Source: an uncultured Coriobacteriaceae bacterium (GTDB lineage Bacteria; Actinomycetota; Coriobacteriia; Coriobacteriales; UMGS124). Taken from it: a DNA stretch of 5,204 nt. Location of the stretch: assembly GCA_900555105.1 (NCBI GenBank), contig USJP01000152.1, positions 1 to 5,204 on the forward strand, in the 5' to 3' direction. Shown one piece after another: positions 1 to 5,102 of the stretch. Each line of letters starts with the position of its first letter. The first letter of the stretch is position 1. The notes below the pieces were generated by a model. It saw only the letters and a list, made by a program, of their open reading frames with translations, had not been told where the DNA came from and searched no databases. Both the position numbers and the translations under genes were made by a program.

Positions 1-2
1 AC

Positions 3-236
3 GACGATGAGCAGATTCTCGACCTGCTGCGCCGCACGCAGGAGCTGGAGCGCCAGAGGGGCATCCTCTACGGCCTTGTCCTCATCGTCCTCGGCATCGC
101 TTGCGGTGCCATGTCCAGGGTCACCGGCAGGACGGATGTGCGGAATTTCGACTTTGACATCCTGATGGGTGTGCCCCCTGGAGGGACGTTGGCCGGTGTC
201 TGGGTCGTTGGGAGGCAGATACCCGGAAAGCATTGA
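3..236 (+). CDS. C-terminal part of a small single-helix membrane protein (5' end outside window)
   Basis: An open frame enters from the left edge and stops at TGA 234-236, giving 77 visible residues; the true start is upstream of the window. The visible protein opens with a charged, probably helical stretch (DDEQILDLLRRTQELERQRG), followed by one hydrophobic segment (about residues 21-37, ILYGLVLIVLGIACGAM) that should span the membrane, then a polar tail of about 40 residues ending GRQIPGKH. I do not recognise the family. The charged-then-hydrophobic layout and the hairpin terminator just after the stop support a real gene. It converges with the broken gene on the other strand. The function is unknown. 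It could be a very short protein starting just outside the window or the end of a longer one. Confidence 0.55.
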   Translation, partial: DDEQILDLLRRTQELERQRGILYGLVLIVLGIACGAMSRVTGRTDVRNFDFDILMGVPPGGTLAGVWVVGRQIPGKH

Positions 237-280
237 TTTGCGGGGCTTCCCGGCAATCCGGCTTACTTGCGAGTTCTGCC

Positions 281-301
281 AGCGGCACCTGCCGCTCTTT
301 T
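281..301 (+). terminator. Short hairpin terminator after the left-edge gene
   Basis: AGCGGCA (281-287) and TGCCGCT (290-296) are perfect inverted repeats. They allow a 6 bp stem with a 4-base loop, followed one base later by TTTT (298-301). The position 45 bases after the stop at 234-236 suits a Rho-independent terminator for the left-edge gene. The U-tract is short, so it may be leaky. It also touches the stop codon of the convergent broken gene. Confidence 0.5.
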
Positions 302-537
302 AGGAGAGCTCGCGGCAGTCGGGCATGCCGATGACGGCAAGGCCAAGGGCAAGAGGCGTGAGGAAAAGCCCGATGAACCACAGCCGGCCCTTGCCCCACG
401 TGCATCCCTTTGCCACGGCCGGCCGAGTCGACCATGGGTGCGATCCACAGGCACCAGGCCACGACGACACACGCGGCAAGCACGATGGAAACGACGAGGA
501 AAACAGTCGAGGCGGTGGTGTCGGCATACATGGGCAT
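300..537 (-). pseudogene. Small two-helix membrane protein gene, frameshifted
   Basis: On the minus strand an ATG at 537-535 follows GGAGAG (550-545) at a 7-base spacing. It opens a frame reading MPMYADTTASTVFLVV... with a first hydrophobic helix (residues about 11-33) and a GRGKGMHVG loop. After the loop the frame turns into low-complexity Arg/His/Pro-rich sequence with no membrane character. In the next frame the protein resumes as GKGRLWFIGLFLTPLALGLA, a second helix, and ends PDCRELS with a stop at 302-300. Removing one base from the run of four C at 394-397 (GGGG on the coding strand) joins the halves into a 78-residue protein with two membrane segments. The 238-base span is one base more than a multiple of three. 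It is either a true frameshift or a sequencing error. The family is unknown to me; small two-helix proteins of this kind often sit beside transport or respiratory genes. Confidence 0.65.
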
Positions 538-590
538 GATAGGTCTCTCCTATTGACTGTTTGATGCCCGGCAATGCTGAGGCGCCCCGG

Positions 591-619
591 AGTCTAGCGA
601 CCGCCTGTTGTGCTTACAA
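591..619 (-). promoter_or_regulatory. Candidate sigma-70 promoter for the frameshifted membrane gene
   Basis: Read on the minus strand, TTGTAA (619-614) and TAGACT (596-591) are separated by exactly 17 bases. Each box matches the TTGACA/TATAAT consensus at 4 of 6 positions. Transcription would begin near 584, giving a leader of about 47 bases before the ATG at 537. The 17-base spacing is the main support; nothing tests it in the sequence beyond this. Confidence 0.35.
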
Positions 620-644
620 GGTTGACTTTGCGCGTTTGATTATG

Positions 645-665
645 CCAACGGTGAGGCATCGTTGG
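645..665. promoter_or_regulatory. Inverted repeat CCAACG-N9-CGTTGG, candidate operator
   Basis: CCAACG (645-650) and CGTTGG (660-665) are perfect 6-base arms with a 9-base spacer, so the arm centres lie 15 bases apart. The repeat sits about 26 bases upstream of the -35 box of the minus-strand promoter, where an activator could bind. Other copies of the same hexamer occur in this spacer and before the flavoprotein gene, which suggests one shared regulator. Binding is an inference. Confidence 0.35.
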
Positions 666-680
666 TGCACGAAGATTCGT

Positions 681-705
681 CATGTTTACAGTTGACCTGT
701 ACATG
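681..705. repeat. Inverted repeat CATGT-N15-ACATG with inner TGT/ACA units
   Basis: CATGT (681-685) is mirrored by ACATG (701-705). Inside and overlapping these arms are two near-palindromic units, TGTTTACA (683-690) and TGTACA (698-703), 15 bases apart. This could be a second protein-binding site in the control region, but short AT-containing palindromes also arise by chance. Confidence 0.25.
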
Positions 706-782
706 CTGTCTGCTCGGGTTTGACTAAGGCAAGAAATGTAGATTGAGGGCCTCTGGTGTTACCTTTTTGACATGTTCGGGGG

Positions 783-799
783 AGCGATGCCCCATCGCT
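783..799. repeat. 7 bp perfect hairpin in the spacer
   Basis: AGCGATG (783-789) and CATCGCT (793-799) pair perfectly around a CCC loop. The stem extends to 9 bp if a G-U pair and one more G-C pair (781-801) are counted. Neither strand has a T-run next to it, so it is not a standard terminator. It lies directly beside a CGTTGG copy at 801-806. Confidence 0.35.
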
Positions 800-1042
800 T
801 CGTTGGCAAGATTGCAGAACTCATGGCTGTCAAACGTTTCTTGTCATTTCAGACCAGCCCGTCTGGCTATTGGGTTTCTTAGTCCTTGGCTCATTTTGTT
901 GCGTGCCCACTTTTATTTATCGCGAGAGCGGGATATTCACTCAGCCGTTGGGGACGTTGAAGTATTGTGAAAGACTGAGGTTTTAGGGTGCCTTTTGGCC
1001 ATTGGGCGGCTACCACGATGGTGTTGGTCGCCGGTCAGAGGG

Positions 1043-1056
1043 TCGTTGGTCAACGA
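1043..1056. promoter_or_regulatory. Palindrome TCGTTGGTCAACGA, candidate autoregulatory operator
   Basis: TCGTTG (1043-1048) and CAACGA (1051-1056) are perfect arms around GT. The site is 32 bases before the preferred start of the regulator gene and touches the alternative ATG at 1056. It contains the same CGTTGG/CAACG core found elsewhere in the non-coding parts of the window. A regulator binding here could control its own expression. Confidence 0.35.
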
Positions 1057-1088
1057 TGTCGCACAATGGATTGTTTGGGGGCGCGTTC

Positions 1089-2567
1089 ATGGCAATGAAG
1101 GAAGACATTGCGGCACATAGGGAGAACCCATTCTGCCTGCAGGGCGGACTCGCGGCCGTGCTCGTCGCGGGCTTTGCCTTGGGGAGGACGGGGGCGATCT
1201 ATGAGTCGACCACGCTCATACTGGACTCCTTCGAGCTACTCGCCGCCACCAAACTTGTGAAGGCGGGGGTCTTTGTTGCCCTCGCCCTGCTCTTCTTTTA
1301 TGGTGGCAAGAGTGAGGGGCGAAGCAAAGACAGGACGGGTACGCTGCTCGTCATGACCCTTGTCGCGTTCGCCGTCTATGGTGCGATCTTTCTCTCCGGC
1401 AACCTCGCCGGCGTGACGAGCTTCGGTTTCCAGATTCTTGGCCTGGTCATGGAGGGTGCGAGCGAGGCAATAGGCATCTATCTTTACGCCGCTATGATGG
1501 CGCAGATGAACCGCGGCCCCGAGCTCATGCTACTGGGCTTCGCTGCGACGAACGGTATCAGTGCCGTCCTCTCCACGCTTTTGCCGGTGCCCAATGCCTA
1601 CCTGCTCTTGGCGTTTCAGATTGTCGGACTGCTCGCCCTCGCGTTTACGATGCGGTATCTGGAGCCTGCCTCCGGCGCTATGCCCATGGCCGCGGTCGGG
1701 CGCCTTCCGGGTGAGACGGAAAGCGCCGGGTTATTCGCGTTCGTGGCCGCCTGCCTGTTCGTCAATGCGGTGGCGGGTTTCTACATCTCGATTCCCTCTG
1801 TCGGTGGAACCCCTCTGAGCGGGGCCGAGAAGAGCATCATCGGGGTCCTGCTCTTTCTGGGTGATCTTGCCGTGTACGCCGTCTTCCGCCTGTGCCCGGA
1901 TCTTTCCCTGCGACTCGAGTTCCTTTTTCTGCCGCTTGCGCTCTGCCTGGCCGGCCTCCTGCTCATGCCTTTGAGTGGCGAGGTGGTGGGCACTCGAATC
2001 GGCATCGTGGTCGTCAGGGTGGGTCGAGACCTGTTCGAGGTGTGCTCGTGGGTCTGGGCCTTGAACCTCGTAAGGCGCGATCCCGGTAGGGGGCGACCTT
2101 TGCTGTGCCTGGTGATGGCCGTCAGCTCGTTTTATTTTGGTGCGCTCATTGCCAAGGGGTTGGAGGGCGCCATAGCCACCTCCGAGCTTGCCTTTGCGCG
2201 TGTGAACGTTGCTGTGGCGGCCATCCTGGCACTATGCGTGGCGTTGATCGGCGCTGCATGCCAGGGTAAAGGCACTGGGAATACGAAGGCGGGCGGGCAA
2301 AACTGCGCGGACGACGGCATTGGGGCCCGCCTCGCCGACTTCGACCGGCATGTCATTGCGATGGCACGCGAGCTGTCCCTGGACGAGCGTGAGAATGCCG
2401 TGCTCGTCGACGCGATCCACGGCTTCAGCGGGGAGGCGATAGGGGCCCGCCTGGGTTATTCGCGCGATGCAGTGAAGTTCTCCCTTGCGAAAATCTACGC
2501 CAAGGCAGGCGTCTCGAACAAGCAGGAGCTTGTTGAGAAGATTGAGACATGGGAGCTCCGCGAATAG
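1089..2567 (+). CDS. LuxR-type transcriptional regulator with about 12 N-terminal membrane helices
   Basis: The 492-residue protein has two parts. Residues about 19-391 form a long hydrophobic region with roughly 12 membrane helices in two halves separated by a polar linker near residues 192-211, resembling a transporter-like sensor. After a polar linker rich in Gly, Asn and Lys comes a LuxR/NarL helix-turn-helix at about 429-488. It keeps the LxxREN..L entry motif (LDERENAVL), the helix-turn-helix SGEAIGARLGYSRDAVKFS, and the closing KIYAKAGVSNKQEL. It should sit in the membrane and bind DNA from the cytoplasmic side. This architecture is common in Coriobacteriia, often beside flavoprotein reductases. 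I prefer ATG 1089 because GGGGG (1077-1081) lies 7 bases before it and the protein then begins close to the first helix. ATG 1056 is an alternative (AGAGGG at 1037-1042, 13 bases away), and the frame stays open to a TTG at 1002. No terminator separates it from the flavoprotein gene, so some co-transcription is possible. The ligand is unknown. Confidence 0.85.
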   Translation: MAMKEDIAAHRENPFCLQGGLAAVLVAGFALGRTGAIYESTTLILDSFELLAATKLVKAGVFVALALLFFYGGKSEGRSKDRTGTLLVMTLVAFAVYGAIFLSGNLAGVTSFGFQILGLVMEGASEAIGIYLYAAMMAQMNRGPELMLLGFAATNGISAVLSTLLPVPNAYLLLAFQIVGLLALAFTMRYLEPASGAMPMAAVGRLPGETESAGLFAFVAACLFVNAVAGFYISIPSVGGTPLSGAEKSIIGVLLFLGDLAVYAVFRLCPDLSLRLEFLFLPLALCLAGLLLMPLSGEVVGTRIGIVVVRVGRDLFEVCSWVWALNLVRRDPGRGRPLLCLVMAVSSFYFGALIAKGLEGAIATSELAFARVNVAVAAILALCVALIGAACQGKGTGNTKAGGQNCADDGIGARLADFDRHVIAMARELSLDERENAVLVDAIHGFSGEAIGARLGYSRDAVKFSLAKIYAKAGVSNKQELVEKIETWELRE

Positions 2568-2587
2568 TTCCAATCGGCCTTTTTCGA

Positions 2588-2627
2588 GGTCACAGGTGTC
2601 AAGCCCAAACTGGTGACCCTGTTTGGG
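2588..2627. promoter_or_regulatory. Two interlocking inverted repeats upstream of the flavoprotein gene
   Basis: GGTCAC (2588-2593) pairs with GTGACC (2613-2618), and CCCAAAC (2604-2610) pairs with GTTTGGG (2621-2627) across 10 bases. The arms interleave: each pair has one arm of the other inside its loop. As DNA, the 24-base CCCAAAC repeat is a good candidate for a dimeric regulator site about 70 bases upstream of the likely transcription start. As RNA read through from the regulator gene, the arms could form alternative hairpins or a pseudoknot. No T-run follows, so this is not a terminator. Confidence 0.4.
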
Positions 2628-2676
2628 GAGCGAGACCGCCTGTATGGGTTTGTGGCACCCACCGTCGTTGCGTAGG

Positions 2677-2682
2677 TTTAAT
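2677..2682 (+). promoter_or_regulatory. Candidate -10 box for the flavoprotein gene
   Basis: TTTAAT matches TATAAT at 5 of 6 positions and lies 67 bases before the ATG. No good -35 box is found 16-18 bases upstream (the region reads GTGGCACCC), which would fit a promoter that needs an activator such as the neighbouring LuxR-type protein. CGTTG (2666-2670) and CAACG (2685-2689) flank the box as an inverted repeat, and the ATGCCAACG that follows it also occurs at 642-650. Confidence 0.35.
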
Positions 2683-2696
2683 GCCAACGCGAGCAG

Positions 2697-2719
2697 CTGT
2701 CGGAGGCTCGCGGCGACAG
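2697..2719 (+). other. Leader hairpin before the flavoprotein ribosome binding site
   Basis: CTGTCG (2697-2702) and CGACAG (2714-2719) are perfect arms around an 11-base loop, ending 18 bases before the AGGGGA ribosome binding site at 2738-2743. In the mRNA this could fold as a 5' stabilising or regulatory stem. GC-rich DNA gives many such stems by chance. Confidence 0.3.
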
Positions 2720-2748
2720 TGCGTCGGAACACTCGAAAGGGGAACGAA

Positions 2749-4620
2749 ATGGAAATCACGCGCAGAGGGTTCGTCGAGGGCGTGGCATTGGGCGCGGCTG
2801 GGATCGCATCCTGCGGATGCGTTGCGGCTCCGGCCGTAGCCGAGGAAGCAGCTGGCACCAAGGCGCCTGCAGGCGAGTTCAAGGCGGGCGCTTACATCGG
2901 AAGTGCTCAGGGCAACACCGGCATGGTGTACGTCGAGGTTGTTCTTTCCGAGGGCCCCACCATTGAGAGCTTGAAGATTGTGGGGAATAGCGAGACTGAC
3001 CACATCATCCATGAGGTGGAAAAGGTTCTTCCCGACCGCATCGTCGCGGCTCAGAGCACGGATGTCAACGTCGTCGCCGGAGCGACCATCTCGAGCTTCG
3101 CCGTCATCAACGCGGTCGAGGACGCCTTGGAGCAGGCGGGGGTCGACCCGTCCTCCATGGTTGCGCCCGAAAAGGAGGCTGGGGCCGACCAGACGCTCAC
3201 GTGCCAGGTTCTAGTAATCGGATCGGGCCCTGCCGGGCTCCTGAGCGCGGTGACCCTCAAGAGCAGGGGGGCGGACGTGCTGCTTGTCGACCAGCTCGAC
3301 ATGATTGGCGGCACCGGTCGCTTCTCGGCAGGGCGCATGTTCGGCACGATGGAGGTATCGGAGCAGGAGCGTGTGCGCGATGCGTTCCTCGAGCAGACCA
3401 CGACCGGTCAGCGCTCCTATGACGAGGCCTTGTTCCCCAACCAGGACAAGGTCGAGCGCTACATTACCTCGGGCACGGAGATGTTCGATTTCCTCAAGGA
3501 CACCTGTGGGATCGAGCTCGAGTACTACGCCCCCAAGGACGGCTGGGGCAACGAGAACACCAAGGTTCAGGTCGGCGCCAACGAGCACTCCGAGGTGACC
3601 TCCACCATGGGATATCAGCTCACGGAGTCGCTCTTCGACGTGTACAAGTCGATGGGCGGAGAGTCCCTGCTGGGGACGAAAGTCACCTCCCTCACCGTAG
3701 GCGACGACGGCTCTGTCACGGGAGCCATGGCGCAGGCCGAGGACGGAGGCGAGATTACCATCGCCGCGGACCGAGTGGTGGTCTGCACGGGCTCTGCCGG
3801 AGCGAGTGTCGAGGTGCAGGCCAAGTACTGCCCAGATCGCGCCGACGGTGAGCCGCGCACTATCTGCCGCGGTGCGGACGGCTCGGGCATCGAGATGATG
3901 GTCGCCGCCGGTGCTCAGGTGATTCCTGACTGGGTGAACAGCACCGCGCAGTACTCCACGCACCCCGAGCTCGCCTGCACGGACGCCGGCCAGGCCAACG
4001 GCTCGAGCTTCGCGCTGTCGAACAAAATCGCCAACAAGACCTCCCTCCTGGTCAACGCCGAGGGCTCGCGCCTCGGTGATGAGTCGAATTCCTTCGTCAC
4101 GCTCCTGTTCTACAAGGCCGGGGTCGTTGACTGTGCCTATGCGGTTCTCGATGTTGAGGCTGCCGTTTCGAGGGGCTTGGTGTCCGAGGTCGAGCAGGGT
4201 GTCGTCAGCCAGCCCGAATACTTCTTCAAGGCCGGCTCCATCGAGGGGCTTGCCGAGGCGGCCGGTATGGACCCGAGCGCTTTGGCGGCAACGGTCGAGC
4301 GTTACAACGAGCTGTGCGACAAGGGTGAGGACGTCGACTTCGGCAAGGCCCCGGAGAACCTGCTCCCAATCGTGACGGCGCCCTTCTACATGGTGCGCGA
4401 GGTCCTGGTCAACCGTGACATAGCCGGCGGCGTGTACACCGACCTTGACCGCAGGGTCCTCGACGCGACTGAGAACCCCATTGGCGGCCTGTACGCGGCC
4501 GGCTTCTGCTCCTCCCGCGACCTCTACGGCAATGGCATCCCCGGTGCCGGAAGCGTTGGCATGGCCGCGGTGAGCGGATATGTCGCCGGCAACGTCATCG
4601 CTGACGAGCTGGGGGTGTAG
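2749..4620 (+). CDS. Tat-exported FMN- and FAD-binding oxidoreductase (flavocytochrome c/fumarate reductase-like family)
   Basis: This 623-residue protein starts at ATG 2749, 5 bases after AGGGGA (2738-2743). The start is supported by the twin-arginine signal it creates (TRRGFVEG, residues 4-11, then a hydrophobic stretch). IASC at 19-22 fits a lipobox and AVA at 29-31 a signal peptidase I site, so it is exported and may be lipid-anchored. Residues about 45-130 form an FMN-binding domain of the NqrC/RnfG type, with GAT at 111-113 as the likely site of covalent FMN on Thr113. Residues about 152-620 are the FAD_binding_2 domain: GSGPAG at 158-163, Asp181 closing the dinucleotide fold, GGTGRFSAG at 187-195, and GLYAAG at 580-585. 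Family members transfer electrons through FMN and FAD to an organic acceptor outside the cytoplasm. No CxxCH haem motif is present, so electrons must come from a separate partner. Fumarate reductase catalytic Arg/His positions seem replaced, so the substrate is unassigned. The preceding LuxR-type gene probably regulates it. Confidence 0.88.
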   Translation: MEITRRGFVEGVALGAAGIASCGCVAAPAVAEEAAGTKAPAGEFKAGAYIGSAQGNTGMVYVEVVLSEGPTIESLKIVGNSETDHIIHEVEKVLPDRIVAAQSTDVNVVAGATISSFAVINAVEDALEQAGVDPSSMVAPEKEAGADQTLTCQVLVIGSGPAGLLSAVTLKSRGADVLLVDQLDMIGGTGRFSAGRMFGTMEVSEQERVRDAFLEQTTTGQRSYDEALFPNQDKVERYITSGTEMFDFLKDTCGIELEYYAPKDGWGNENTKVQVGANEHSEVTSTMGYQLTESLFDVYKSMGGESLLGTKVTSLTVGDDGSVTGAMAQAEDGGEITIAADRVVVCTGSAGASVEVQAKYCPDRADGEPRTICRGADGSGIEMMVAAGAQVIPDWVNSTAQYSTHPELACTDAGQANGSSFALSNKIANKTSLLVNAEGSRLGDESNSFVTLLFYKAGVVDCAYAVLDVEAAVSRGLVSEVEQGVVSQPEYFFKAGSIEGLAEAAGMDPSALAATVERYNELCDKGEDVDFGKAPENLLPIVTAPFYMVREVLVNRDIAGGVYTDLDRRVLDATENPIGGLYAAGFCSSRDLYGNGIPGAGSVGMAAVSGYVAGNVIADELGV

Positions 4621-4642
4621 GGACTCGGTAGACGGGCAGCAT

Positions 4643-4657
4643 GAAGGCTGAGCCTTC
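4643..4657 (+). repeat. Small hairpin between the flavoprotein stop and its terminator
   Basis: GAAGGCT (4643-4649) is mirrored by AGCCTTC (4651-4657), allowing a 6 bp stem with a TGA loop. It has no T-run of its own. It may protect the 3' end of the message or may be fortuitous. Confidence 0.35.
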
Positions 4658-4665
4658 CGACGCAT

Positions 4666-4725
4666 AAAGGTCTGCGTTCCGAACTCGGTTTCAAGAACCG
4701 AGCCGGGACGCAGGCCTTTTGTCTT
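4666..4725 (+). terminator. Strong two-part Rho-independent terminator after the flavoprotein gene
   Basis: AAAGGTCTGCGTTCC (4666-4680) pairs with GGGACGCAGGCCTTT (4705-4719) over about 15 bp with two G-U pairs. An inner stem, CTCGGTT (4684-4690) with AACCGAG (4696-4702), closes around a TCAAG loop. TTTT (4717-4720) then GTCTT follows. The arm next to the stem gives an A/T tract on both sides, so it may also stop weak transcription from the minus-strand remnant. Confidence 0.85.
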
Positions 4726-4777
4726 AGGGAGCGGTTATTCCCGCGCCGCCTCGGTCTGCCTTAACCCTCCGCTTCCT

Positions 4778-5035
4778 CTACGCCTGCCTAAGCGCAGCGT
4801 ATTCCCCGCAAGTCATGACGGCGGTGTGGGTGGGCGAGGCGAACTCCATCATGGCGGTCGCCATGTCCTCGTATTCCTCCGAGGAACCCGAGCAGGCGTC
4901 TGTCAGGTAGACGACGGGCGTCCCCGTGTCGATGGCGTCGATGGCCGTGGCGAGCACGCAGCACTCGCTCATGACGCCCGTGATGACGATGCGGCCGGCG
5001 ACTGCGGCGAGCGCGACGCCCGCCCGACGCCCTCT
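4778..5035 (-). pseudogene. C-terminal remnant of an isochorismatase-family cysteine hydrolase
   Basis: The minus-strand frame from 5035 to the stop at 4780-4778 encodes 85 residues that read as the second half of an isochorismatase-like hydrolase. The core is RIVITGVMSECCVLATAIDA, followed by GTPVVYLTDACSGSS, the usual strand, nucleophile-cysteine loop and DAC motif. Family members are about 180 residues long, with the catalytic Asp near the N-terminus and the Lys in the first half; both are absent here. Upstream, the frame meets a TAA stop at 5038-5036, and no ATG, GTG or TTG precedes the Met within the cysteine loop. No ribosome binding site is evident. The remnant is therefore a deleted gene, with the missing part replaced by the promoter region of the next gene on the other strand. 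Expression of a functional enzyme is unlikely. Confidence 0.72.
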
Positions 5036-5066
5036 TTACCGCCCCTGCACGCTCGTCTGCTACACT
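5035..5066 (+). promoter_or_regulatory. Candidate extended -10 promoter for the right-edge gene
   Basis: TGCTACACT (5058-5066) is an extended -10 element: TG, one base, then TACACT, which matches TATAAT at 4 of 6 positions. The only -35-like box is TTTACC at 5035-5040, with a long 20-base spacer; an extended -10 promoter can tolerate a poor -35. The start would be near 5073, about 30 bases before the ATG at 5103. Confidence 0.4.
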
Positions 5067-5102
5067 TTGCCCGTCCGATCGCGCCAACCGCAAGGAGCCC
5101 CG

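Larger units (their letters stand above)
541..1088. other. Non-coding, AT-richer spacer between the divergent membrane gene and the regulator
   Basis: This stretch of about 550 bases is visibly less GC-rich than its neighbours, and I find no convincing gene in it. Frames that stay open (for example 743-970 on the plus strand) lack a ribosome binding site and read as mixed composition. It does contain five copies of CCAACG/CGTTGG, inverted repeats at 645-665, 681-705 and 1043-1056, a 7 bp hairpin at 783-799, and the minus-strand promoter at 591-619. For the regulator, TTGAAG (957-962) with TTTTAG (981-986) is a weak promoter guess, so its promoter is not securely located. The length and repeat content suggest a control region. 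A decayed gene that I cannot recognise is an alternative. Confidence 0.5.

Noticed and set aside
767..772. A perfect TTGACA -35 box
   Set aside because: No -10-like hexamer lies 15-19 bases downstream, where the sequence is GGGGGAGCGATGCCCC.
743..970. A 75-codon plus-strand frame in the AT-richer spacer
   Set aside because: No ribosome binding site, unremarkable composition, and it overlaps hairpins and repeated motifs; no family resemblance.
2576..2584. GGCCTTTTT after the regulator stop as a terminator
   Set aside because: No stem of useful length precedes the T-run.
2623..2748. An N-terminal extension of the flavoprotein from a GTG at 2623
   Set aside because: The Tat signal and the ribosome binding site place the start at 2749; the extension would bury the signal and covers the -10 box and leader hairpin.
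2232..2882. A 216-codon minus-strand frame over the regulator end, the spacer and the flavoprotein start
   Set aside because: It crosses two real genes and the inverted-repeat spacer, has no convincing ribosome binding site and no domain.
3211..4665. A 484-codon open frame on the minus strand across the flavoprotein gene
   Set aside because: It lies exactly opposite a well-supported enzyme, has no recognisable domain, and reads as Val/Gly/Arg/His-rich sequence typical of antisense frames in GC-rich codons.
4788..5093. A 101-codon Arg/His-rich minus-strand frame
   Set aside because: It is the shifted frame of the isochorismatase remnant; the motif-bearing frame is the one ending at 4778.
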